NCBI GenBank assembly: GCA_016794505.1
Contig: JAEUJZ010000020.1
Coordinates: forward strand, 1 to 64,000
Direction of reading: 5' to 3'
DNA: 64,000 nt
Origin: Myxococcales bacterium
GTDB lineage: Bacteria; Myxococcota_A; Polyangia; Palsa-1104; JAEUJZ01
Of the stretch, positions 8,304-17,343 are shown piece by piece. The stretch's first letter is position 1; each line of letters begins with the position of its first letter. The notes below the pieces were generated by a model. It made no database searches and was not told the DNA's origin. It saw only the letters and a list, made by a program, of their open reading frames with translations. The translations under genes and the position numbers were made by a program.

Positions 8304-8417
8304 CGGCCCATGTTATCAGCCAGGCGCCCCGCCGAGGAGCCCGTGTTTTGCCCGCTGTCAGCGAGGGAGGCGGAGAATGTGCGAGGGCAGGACGCGGAGC
8401 CGAAAAAGAGATCGCGA

Positions 8418-9874
8418 CTACAGATCGATGGCTTCGCCGAGAGCGGCCTCGACCGCGCCCTTGCTGATCTCGCCGAAGGTCGGGTGGGCAAAGACGGTGT
8501 GCAGGATCTCGGTGGCGGTTAGCTCGCCGGCACGGGCCACAGTCAGCGTCGAGATCATGTCACTGGCGGTGCCGCCCAGGATGTGCGCCCCCAAGATCTC
8601 GCCGGTCTTTTCGTCGAGGACAACCTTGACCATGCCCTCGGTGGCGGCGACGGCCTGTGCCTTGCCCGAGGCCTTGAACGGAAACTTGCCGACACGGATG
8701 GCGCGACCCTCGGCGCGGGCCTTGTCTTCGGTCAGGCCCATCGAGCCCACTTCCGGCTGGCAGAAGGTGGCGCCGGGCATGGTCGAAAAGTCGACGCGGC
8801 GACGCTCGTGCGGGTCGACCCCTGCGATGCCTTCCACGCACGAGATGCCCTCGGCCGAGGCCTTGTGCGCGAGCAGCGGACCGCCGATGAGATCGCCGAT
8901 GGCATAGAGCCCTGCGATGGGCGCGCCGTCGAGGTCGAGCACGCGATAGTCGGCATCGACGCGCACGAACGAGCGCTCGATCTGCGCCTTGACGGCTTCC
9001 AGACCCAGGCCGTCGCTGTTGCCGCGTACGCCGACCGCGGACAGCAGCTTTTCAGCGCGCACCGTCAGGCTGTGCCCGGCCTCGCTGGTGAAGCGGACAT
9101 CGATCTCGTTGCCGCCTTTCTTTACGTCGGTGACTTTGGCGCCGGTATGAATGGCGATGCCCTGCTCGGTCAGGCTCTTTTTTAGCAGCGTCGAGATCTC
9201 TTTGTCCTCGACGGGCAGGATGGTCGGCAGGGCCTCGATCAAGGTCACCCGCGTGCCGATGGCGTTGTAAAAGTACGCGAACTCGACGCCGATGGCGCCG
9301 GCCCCGACGATGCACAGCGACTGCGGCTGCGCCGGCAGGTTCATCGCCTCGAAGTACGTCAAGATCTGCTTGCCGTCGGGCTCAAGCCCTGGCAGCACGC
9401 GCGGCCGCGCTCCCGTCGCCAAAAGGATGTTGGTCGCGCGAAGCTCTTTGCCCCCGACATCCAGGGCCAGGCCGCCCCCGTCGAGCCGCTTGAGCACGGC
9501 GGTGCCGCGCAGCCACTCGATGCGGTTCTTTTTGAACAGGTAGGCGACGCCCTTCTGCTGGTTTTCGGCAACCTTGCGGCTGTGCGCGACGGCCTTGCCG
9601 TAGTGAAAGCGCAGGCCGCTGGCCTCGATACCCAGATCGGCGGCGTGGCGAAGCTCGGCATAAAGCTCGGCGCTGTGCAAAAGCGCCTTGGTCGGGATGC
9701 AGCCCCAGTTGGCGCAGATGCCGCCCAGGTGTTCTTTTTCGACGACCGCGACCTTTTTCCCAAGCTGTGCCGCGCGGATCGCCGCGACATAGCCACCGGG
9801 GCCGCCACCGACGACGACCAGATCGAGACCCGCGCTGTTCTTGGTGCTTTCGGACTCTGCCGGCTTGGCGGTCA

Positions 9875-9875
<1 letters not shown>
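8418..9875 (-). CDS. lpd: Dihydrolipoyl dehydrogenase (E3)
   Basis: A flavoprotein of 485 residues that reoxidises dihydrolipoyl groups of 2-oxoacid dehydrogenases with NAD+. Visible motifs are the FAD-binding GGGPGGY near the N-terminus, the redox disulfide in GGICANWGCIPTKALL, the central NAD-binding GAGAIGVEFA, the second FAD motif YAIGD and the catalytic pair in HPTFGE near the C-terminus. The NW between the active-site cysteines is a variant seen in some E3 lineages. The ATG at 9875 overlaps the stop of the E2 gene by one base (TGATG), indicating translational coupling; a GTG one codon earlier is the alternative. It is the third gene of the pdhB-pdhC-lpd operon. Confidence 0.95.
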
Positions 9876-11173
<1,298 letters not shown>

Positions 11174-11242
11174 CTTGGGTTGTCCTTGCGTCCCTGCGCC
11201 AAGTCGGCCCCGCCGCACCCGACGCAGAAAAAGAGTGGGGAG

Positions 11243-12223
11243 TTACTGCAGGTACAGCGTGCGCTTCACCGCCGCAACGACGCGCGCGACGTCGGGCAGC
11301 ACGATCGACTCTAGGTTCAGCGCATACGGAACGGGCACATCTTCCGAGGCCACGCGCTCGATGGGCGCATCCAGGTCGTCGAAGCACTCGCGCTGCACGC
11401 GGTACGCGATCTCGCCGCCAAAGCTGCTGTGCGGCGTCGCTTCTTGCACGATGACGCAGCGGTTGGTCTTGCGCACCGACTGAAAGATCAGCTCGTCATC
11501 GAGCGGACGCAGCGTGCGCGGATCGACGACCTCGATCGAGATGCCTTCCTTTTCCAGCACCTTGGCCGCTTCCAACGCCAGGCCGACCATCTTGCTGTAC
11601 GCGACGATGGTGCAGTCGGTGCCAGCGCGCTTGATGTCGCCCTTGCCGAGCGGAATCAGGAACTCACCGTCGGGCACCTCGCCCTGCTCGCTGTACAAAA
11701 GCTCTGCCTCGATGAACACGACGGGATCGGCGTCGCGGATCGCGCTCTTCAGCAGGCCCTTGGCGTCGGCTGGCGTCGAAGGCATCACGACCTTTAGGCC
11801 CGGCGTATTGCAATAGGTCGCCTCGAACGAGTTCGAGTGCTGCGCGCCAAGCTGGTGCGCCGCGCCGCCCGGCCCACGAATCACCATCGGCACCGAGAGC
11901 TGACCGCCCGACATCTGGCGGATCTTGGCCGCGTTGTTAAGGATCTGGTCGATGGCGACCAGCGAAAAGTTCCAGGTCATAAGCTCGATGATCGGCCGCA
12001 TGCCGACCATGGCCGCTCCGACGCCGATGCCGACGAAGCCGCACTCTGCGATCGGAGTGTCGATGACCCGCTTTTCGCCGAAGCGCTGCAGCATGCCCTG
12101 CGAGACTTTGTACGCGCCTTGGTAATGGCCGACTTCTTCCCCCATCAGGAAGATGTTCGGGTCGCGCTCCATCTCCTCGGACATGGCTTGGTTTAGGGCT
12201 TCGCGAAAGGACAGTCTTGGCAT
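11243..12223 (-). CDS. pdhB: Pyruvate dehydrogenase E1 beta subunit
   Basis: A protein of 326 residues, the thiamine-diphosphate-dependent beta chain of a heterotetrameric E1. Recognisable parts are MGEEVGHYQGAYKVS, RVIDTPIAECGFVGIGVGAA, RGPGGAAHQLGAQHS and VVDPRTLRPLD of the C-terminal transketolase domain. The ATG at 12223 with GAGGTG upstream gives the standard length; the reading frame stays open for 200 codons further upstream but that part has no homology pattern and runs over a divergent gene. The alpha subunit gene normally sits directly upstream; instead a divergent TonB-like gene starts at 12334. The operon continues to pdhC and lpd. Confidence 0.93.
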   Translation of the reverse strand: MPRLSFREALNQAMSEEMERDPNIFLMGEEVGHYQGAYKVSQGMLQRFGEKRVIDTPIAECGFVGIGVGAAMVGMRPIIELMTWNFSLVAIDQILNNAAKIRQMSGGQLSVPMVIRGPGGAAHQLGAQHSNSFEATYCNTPGLKVVMPSTPADAKGLLKSAIRDADPVVFIEAELLYSEQGEVPDGEFLIPLGKGDIKRAGTDCTIVAYSKMVGLALEAAKVLEKEGISIEVVDPRTLRPLDDELIFQSVRKTNRCVIVQEATPHSSFGGEIAYRVQRECFDDLDAPIERVASEDVPVPYALNLESIVLPDVARVVAAVKRTLYLQ

Positions 12224-12333
12224 TCGTGACACCTCAAATGAGCGTGGTCGCAGAATAACAAAAACCTCCCGCTCTTTGACCCCGTGGATTGGAAACTGGC
12301 TATGGAGTTGTTGCGCAAAGGGGGCTCGTGTAC

Positions 12334-13731
12334 ATGGGTAGGCTCGTGAATCGACCTTCCATCTTTCGGCCCGACGATTCGCAAAGGCACGGCCTGCGCC
12401 TGGTTTTGGCGCTGCTGGTGTCGGTCGGGCTGCATGCGCTGCCGGCACTTTCGGGAGTCTTGGCGCGCCTGGCCCTGCGTTCGCTGCCCGCGTCGCCGAT
12501 CGAGGTCGAGATCCTGCCGCTGCGCAAAAAAGCCCCGGCACCGCCGGCTGTCGTCCCGGAGCCACCGCCCCCTGCCCCGCCGCCCGCGCACGACGCGACG
12601 GCTGCCGCGGCATCCCGCAAGCCCAAGACCGCCGACAAAAAGCCCGAGCGGGTCGACAAAAACGCGCTTCTGCCCAAGGGCCGCCTGACTGGCCTGGGGC
12701 CGCACGCCGTCGATGATGAGCTGGGCCTGCGCGTCCTTCTGCGCATGCCGGCCCTGCGCGGCACGCCACATCGCCAGGTCGTCGAGACGCTTCTTGCTGC
12801 CTTTCCCGACACGCATATCTTGGCGGCAGGAGCGCCGCTGCCACCGCCGCCCGCTCTGAGCCTGGCTCGCGCGTTTCTCGACGACATGGATGCGCTGTTG
12901 ATCACCACCGCCGATCCCGGCGATATCACCGCCACCGCGTTTTACGCCGCGCTGCGGCCGGGAACCACCCTGCTCAGCACGCTGGAAAAGCGGCGACAGC
13001 TCTCGTGGGATCGTCGCCGGGTGCGCGGGCTGCGCGAGGGCCTGTTTGCCTTTGCCCGCCCCGATCTCTTGGGTCCCGGCGCTGCGACGCCCAGCTCGCC
13101 TCGACCCGGCGCTCCGCCTGTCGCCGCTGCGACGACGACGCTTGCACCGCGCCTGCCGTCGGAAGCCGAGCTTGCGACGTGGTCCGAGCGCCTGCAGGCC
13201 GCGCTGCGGGCACCCGGACCGGCGGTGTATGCCGAGATCAACAACCCCCAGCAGCGCCTGCGTCTGCGCGGCGAGATTCCGACGCCGATCGGCCTGCGCC
13301 TGGCCTTGACCGCCGACGCCGATCCGCAGCTTGTGGCGCAGCTTGAGCTGTCCACCGCCGACGAAGCGGCCCGCCTGCATGGGCTGCTGCCGGGGCTAAA
13401 GAGCGAGCTTTCAGGTCGCCTGTTCTGGATCGGCCTGGGTGGCCTGCTTTCGGATCTGCGCTTCTCACGTTCGACGGGGCCAAGCCACGGCGGAGCACCG
13501 CCCAGCCAGTCTGTCGTCGAGGTCCGAGGCCGCCTGCCGCGGGCCGACGTCGCTGTGTTGCTCTTGTGGCTCAAGGGCTGGCTGCCGCCCCCAGACCGCT
13601 TTCCCGAGCTGGTCCCACCGCCCGCGCCCGCCAGCGCGGCCCCCGTACACACCTCCGACGCTGGAGCCCCAGACGCCCAGCCTGCTGACCCTCGATCTGC
13701 TGACCCTCGCTCGGCCGACGCTGCCCCATAG
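12334..13731 (+). CDS. Inner-membrane anchored TonB-like protein, unknown
   Basis: A protein of 465 residues with the layout of a TonB-type anchor: a short basic N-terminus, one membrane span (LRLVLALLVSVGLHALPAL), then a Pro-rich periplasmic segment with Lys-Pro pairs (~75-120). The remaining ~330 residues form folded segments joined by Ala/Pro linkers and end in an Asp/Ala/Pro tail with short repeats (PADPRSADPRSA). No canonical TonB C-terminal domain is recognised, so energy coupling to a receptor is only a guess. The ATG at 12334 is preceded by GGGGG about ten bases away. It is divergent from pdhB with 110 bases between the starts. Confidence 0.7.
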   Translation: MGRLVNRPSIFRPDDSQRHGLRLVLALLVSVGLHALPALSGVLARLALRSLPASPIEVEILPLRKKAPAPPAVVPEPPPPAPPPAHDATAAAASRKPKTADKKPERVDKNALLPKGRLTGLGPHAVDDELGLRVLLRMPALRGTPHRQVVETLLAAFPDTHILAAGAPLPPPPALSLARAFLDDMDALLITTADPGDITATAFYAALRPGTTLLSTLEKRRQLSWDRRRVRGLREGLFAFARPDLLGPGAATPSSPRPGAPPVAAATTTLAPRLPSEAELATWSERLQAALRAPGPAVYAEINNPQQRLRLRGEIPTPIGLRLALTADADPQLVAQLELSTADEAARLHGLLPGLKSELSGRLFWIGLGGLLSDLRFSRSTGPSHGGAPPSQSVVEVRGRLPRADVAVLLLWLKGWLPPPDRFPELVPPPAPASAAPVHTSDAGAPDAQPADPRSADPRSADAAP

Positions 13732-13920
13732 CGTCAGCCGTCGCCGCGCCCGAAGAGCACCGGCCCGTTCCGCGAATCGGTCTGCGCGATCATTCGACGT
13801 ACGCGCACAGTTGCAGTTATTACGCAGAATCATTAACGCAGATATTTCGTCATATCGCGCAGTGCGCACGACTTTCTTTGATGGGTGAGCGGTCTTTTGA
13901 AATACGCATAAATGCCTGGT

Positions 13921-13939
13921 TGCGAATTCGTATGCGAAT
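13921..13939. promoter_or_regulatory. Inverted/direct repeat, possible enhancer site
   Basis: TGCGAAT occurs twice (13921 and 13933), and ATTCG-TATG-CGAAT forms a five-base palindromic pair at 13926-13939. It lies about 107 bases upstream of the sigma-54-like promoter, a typical distance for an enhancer-binding activator. Function is inferred from position only. Confidence 0.3.
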
Positions 13940-14045
13940 GAAATGCTCCGAAAGATGGGATTTGAGCAACTCTTTCGCATGGTAGGTTGGCGGCGGAATC
14001 ACAGCTACATGCAAATAATCGTTCATTTTCCAATACTTCCGTGAC

Positions 14046-14061
14046 TGGCATGGCATCTGCT
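14046..14061 (+). promoter_or_regulatory. Candidate sigma-54 (-24/-12) promoter
   Basis: TGGCATGGCATCTGCT matches the sigma-54 consensus TGGCACGRNNNYTGCW at every defined position but one (T for C). It has the invariant GG and GC separated by exactly ten bases. It points at the lipoprotein start at 14172, implying a leader of about 100 bases. Confidence 0.6.
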
Positions 14062-14171
14062 TAGAGCTCAAGACGTCGGAAATAGGGGGTCTGGGTGGGA
14101 AACGAGGCAGCAGAAACCCCACATGCCAGTTCCTTCTTGTTTTCCAGAATCTAAACAGCGGAGAAATTACC

Positions 14172-15200
14172 ATGTCATACCAAAATATGTCGTTCATGCG
14201 CCCCCTGATTGGTGCGTTGGCGTTGACCGGATTCGCGATTAGCGGATGTGGCAATGGCGGCAACGTCTCGGGAATTAGCAATGGCTTTGATCGGGCGATC
14301 AAGGCACTTAGTGGCCCCCTTGGGCAGAGCGTTCCACTGTGGCCCAAAGGCATCAAGGGCACCTATGGACCGAACTGCAAGCTTCACAAGAACGAAAACT
14401 GGTCGCTGCTCTTCGGCGCCCCGGCAACCGTCCCGCCGTCCGTCGAGATGGCGCTGAACGACAGCATCGCCGGCTGTCCGCTGTTTCTAAAGAGCATTAC
14501 CGTGCAGGAAGGCACGAGCATGCCGTACAAGGACTACCCGCTGGCGACGCCCTTTACGCTGAGCCGGGCGTATCCACCCGCCGCAGTGACGGTGAACCTG
14601 CCGGCGCCGGCCACGGGTCTTGCCTTTTACACCAACGCGCGCCTGACGGGCCTGGACGCACCGCCGACGCCGGGCCAGACGGACACGTACTACCAGGACT
14701 TCATCATCAACACGATCTGGTCGGATGATAAGTCGCTGTGTGAGCTGAACGCGCCGCCGGCAACGTATGCGACGGTGAAAGCGACAGCGGTTGGCTCGGC
14801 TGTAGCGCCGCCCAACTACGGCATCAACTGGGACAGCCTGAGCATCAAGGTCGACGCAAACAAGATCGTTCAATCGAGCTCGTCGGGCAGCGTCATCCTG
14901 CAGCTTCCAGCCGTCACGCCGCAGCCGGGGGAAGAATGGAAGCTGTTCTCGGATGTCCCAGACTGCTGTGGCATGAACTCGTTCGCCGAGATCGACGCGT
15001 ACTATCGCACGGGCAACCCGCTGACGACCGAGGCGATCAGCGGCAGCGGCAACATCACGATTCCGTGGGACAAGTTCGCGCTGCTGGGTGTGAACCTGAG
15101 CACCAAGAAGAACCGCTACATCATCATCAAGCACGTCGGACCCGGCAACGTCGTGTCGTATGAGCTGATGCAGATCGTGTTCACGGGCCCACAGCCGTAA
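14172..15200 (+). CDS. Lipoprotein of unknown function
   Basis: A protein of 342 residues. The signal peptide ends in a lipobox (LTGFAISGC), so it is probably anchored in the outer or inner membrane. The mature part contains about six further cysteines, including a DCCGM motif, and beta-rich sequence with AYPPAAVTVNLPAP and YYRTGNPLTTE segments. It has no membrane spans or catalytic motif that I recognise. A GGAGAAA precedes the ATG. The candidate sigma-54 promoter 111 bases upstream suggests activator-controlled expression. The gene is followed after 99 bases by pcm in the same direction. Confidence 0.75.
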   Translation: MSYQNMSFMRPLIGALALTGFAISGCGNGGNVSGISNGFDRAIKALSGPLGQSVPLWPKGIKGTYGPNCKLHKNENWSLLFGAPATVPPSVEMALNDSIAGCPLFLKSITVQEGTSMPYKDYPLATPFTLSRAYPPAAVTVNLPAPATGLAFYTNARLTGLDAPPTPGQTDTYYQDFIINTIWSDDKSLCELNAPPATYATVKATAVGSAVAPPNYGINWDSLSIKVDANKIVQSSSSGSVILQLPAVTPQPGEEWKLFSDVPDCCGMNSFAEIDAYYRTGNPLTTEAISGSGNITIPWDKFALLGVNLSTKKNRYIIIKHVGPGNVVSYELMQIVFTGPQP

Positions 15201-15299
15201 GCACACCGCCTCAGCCCGCCTCAGAGGGTCCGAAGAGGATTCTCTGGGGCGGTGCATTGTGCGACACAATCGAGCCTGCCCCGGTACAAGGAGAGGCAC

Positions 15300-15965
15300 G
15301 TGGACTTCGCCGCAGCACGCAGGCAGATGGTCAAGACGCAGCTTATCGATCGCGGCATCGAGGATGCGCGCGTGCTCTCGGCATTCGCCGAGGTGCCTCG
15401 CCATGAATTCGTGCCGCCCGAACAGATCCTCGACGCGTATGCCGACTGGCCCTTGCCGGTGGGGCTGGGGCAGACGATCTCGCAGCCGTATGTCGTGGCC
15501 TTGACCATCGAAGCGCTGCACCTGCGCGGCCCCGAGCGCGTCCTTGAGATCGGCACGGGGTCGGGCTATGCGGCGGCGATCTTGAGTCACCTTTGTCAAG
15601 CCGTGTACACGATCGAGCGACTGGAACCGCTGGCCCGTGCTGCGCGCGAGCGTCTGTCGCGACTGGGGTTCAAAAACGTCGCTGTGTACCACGGCGATGG
15701 CTCGCTCGGCTGGCCGGACGCGGCGCCGTTTGCGGCGATCTTGGTGTCGGCGGCGGGGCCGCAGGTGCCGCGCGCTCTGCTCGATCAGCTAGCGCCGGGA
15801 GGTCGCTTGATCATGCCGGTGGGCGCAGAGTACGGCGCGCAAGAGCTTGTCTGCGTATCCAAGGATCGCGACGGCACGCTGCGCAGAGAGCCGCTGGGCG
15901 GCGTACGCTTCGTACCGCTGCTTGGCGCCCAGGGCTTTCCGACGGGAAGAAGTGGGGAGGATTAA
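15300..15965 (+). CDS. pcm: Protein-L-isoaspartate O-methyltransferase
   Basis: A protein of 221 residues that methylates isoaspartyl residues in damaged proteins using SAM. The family hallmarks are in order: RRQMVKTQLIDRGI, PRHEFVP, WPLPVGLGQTISQPYVVA, the SAM-binding VLEIGTGSGYAAAIL, TIERLEPLA and the late LAPGGRLIMPVG. The GTG at 15300 has AAGGAG six bases upstream and gives the standard length; an ATG at 15252 has no ribosome-binding site. The stop overlaps that of the convergent gene 15962-17323 by four bases. Confidence 0.93.
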   Translation: MDFAAARRQMVKTQLIDRGIEDARVLSAFAEVPRHEFVPPEQILDAYADWPLPVGLGQTISQPYVVALTIEALHLRGPERVLEIGTGSGYAAAILSHLCQAVYTIERLEPLARAARERLSRLGFKNVAVYHGDGSLGWPDAAPFAAILVSAAGPQVPRALLDQLAPGGRLIMPVGAEYGAQELVCVSKDRDGTLRREPLGGVRFVPLLGAQGFPTGRSGED

Positions 15966-17323
15966 GCGAGCAAGGCCTTGATGACTTTGCCGCCCGTGAG
16001 ATCGGTGGTGAGCTGCGTATCGCTTAGACCGACGGCGGTGCCAATGGTCTTGCCCAAAGCAGCCAAGCCATCGTTCAGCGTGATATCGCCGGCAGCGCTG
16101 CCAACGCCCGTCGTCGAATCGAACGGCGTCGCGTTGTACTCGTTGTTCTTGATCTCCATGCTGCCGATGACGCCCGCCTTGATCGGCTTGCCGATGAGCA
16201 CGGTCACGTGGTGCGTACCCCAGTGATCGCGACCCGCGGTGCCCAGCTTCTTGAGCGTGCGGCCAAAGACGTTCATGGCCATGAACAACACCTGATCACG
16301 CAGGCCAAGATCGGTCAGCTTCTGCATCAAAAACGGGATGCCGGTCTTGCGTGGCATGCCCGCGCCGTCGAGAGGCGCCACCGATTCCGAGGTCTGGTTG
16401 GCTTCGTTCTGCAGGTTGTTGTCGGTGTGGTTGTCGCCGCCCCAGCGCAAGTGGATCGAGACAACCGGCGCCACCTTCATCGCCACCAAGGCCACCGACG
16501 CGATGATCTGGCCTTCCGTGCTGTCGTTGGTGATCGAGCTGAGGTTGTCGAGCAGGTTCTGCGCGATCGAGCGCACCTGGGTCTGCGACGTCGCCAAGCG
16601 ATCGAGGTACGCTTTCTGCGCGGTGTTGCCGGTCTGTTTGAACAGCGCGTTTAGGCGATTGAGATCCTGATCGCGCAGCGCCTGCAGGTTGGTCAGCGGA
16701 CCGGCAGCCGACAGCAGCGTATCGCGCAGCGCTCGCGGCGCTAGCTTGGGCAGCGTGCGACCTTCGTACGACAGGAACTCGCCGGGGCCGGACGCACCGA
16801 CGACGATCGGCTCGCGCTGGATGGTGCCCAGGCACGGCGCAAGCTGCTTGGCCAGATAGGACACCAGCATCTCTTGCCGCGGCAGCGCACCCATCAGGCG
16901 CTGCACCTTGTTCTGGTTGGTGTGGCTGTTGTTCTGCGTCGAGTGATGTACGAACGCGATGCGGTTCGCGACCGCGATCTTGGGATCGGCCGAGTTGATC
17001 AGATCGGCCCAGCACTTCGCCATCTTGACGCTCTTGCCTCCCACGGTGGCCGTCGCCTGCGCGAAGTCAGGAAACATGGCGGCCGGCGGATGCGCGATGT
17101 CGGGGAAGTCATACGTGCCGGGCATGTTGGCGTTCATCGGATCGCCCGCATCGGATGTGCTCATGACGATGAACTGCGCCTTGGCAGTATCGATCGAGCA
17201 CGTGTCGGCGCGCAGCGGGTTGGCAAGAAACGCCACCGGCAAGCCAGTGGCCAAAGAGCGCAGTCCGAGATAGCTGCCCCCGAACAGCGCAGAGAGAAGG
17301 GCTTCTCTTCTAGTTAAGCTCAT
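15962..17323 (-). CDS. Tat-exported DUF1501/DUF1552-like protein
   Basis: A protein of 453 residues. The N-terminus carries a twin-arginine motif (LTRREALLSALFGG) before a hydrophobic stretch and an Ala-x-Ala-like end, so export by Tat is likely. The body resembles the alkaline-phosphatase-fold DUF1501/DUF1552 proteins that pair with cytochrome-c-bearing partners: VHHSTQNNSHTNQN, HLRWGGDNHTDN and AGRDHWGTHH supply His/Asp clusters typical of metal ligands. The ATG at 17323 with GGAG upstream is preferred to a longer frame. The gene starts 20 bases after the stop of the haem lipoprotein gene on the same strand, so the two are probably one transcript. Substrate is unknown; the family assignment is by motif memory. 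Confidence 0.7.
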   Translation of the reverse strand: MSLTRREALLSALFGGSYLGLRSLATGLPVAFLANPLRADTCSIDTAKAQFIVMSTSDAGDPMNANMPGTYDFPDIAHPPAAMFPDFAQATATVGGKSVKMAKCWADLINSADPKIAVANRIAFVHHSTQNNSHTNQNKVQRLMGALPRQEMLVSYLAKQLAPCLGTIQREPIVVGASGPGEFLSYEGRTLPKLAPRALRDTLLSAAGPLTNLQALRDQDLNRLNALFKQTGNTAQKAYLDRLATSQTQVRSIAQNLLDNLSSITNDSTEGQIIASVALVAMKVAPVVSIHLRWGGDNHTDNNLQNEANQTSESVAPLDGAGMPRKTGIPFLMQKLTDLGLRDQVLFMAMNVFGRTLKKLGTAGRDHWGTHHVTVLIGKPIKAGVIGSMEIKNNEYNATPFDSTTGVGSAAGDITLNDGLAALGKTIGTAVGLSDTQLTTDLTGGKVIKALLA

Positions 17324-17343
17324 GGTTCTGCTCCTTCTGCTGC

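Larger units (their letters stand above)
13732..14171. other. 440-bp intergenic region, less GC-rich, regulatory
   Basis: No gene is supported here. The stretch is visibly AT-richer than its flanks. It contains the inverted repeat at 13921-13939, a strong sigma-54-type promoter match at 14046-14061 and the untranslated leader of the lipoprotein gene at 14172. Open frames on the minus strand (for example 13850-14362) run through the promoter and into the coding gene and are not credible. Confidence 0.6.

Noticed and set aside
12224..12844. Long N-terminal extension of pdhB
   Set aside because: The E1 beta fold begins at 12223; the extra frame is antisense to the TonB-like gene and only reflects high GC.
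13850..14362. 170-residue minus-strand frame in the intergenic gap
   Set aside because: It crosses the sigma-54 promoter and the lipoprotein start, and its composition is not protein-like.
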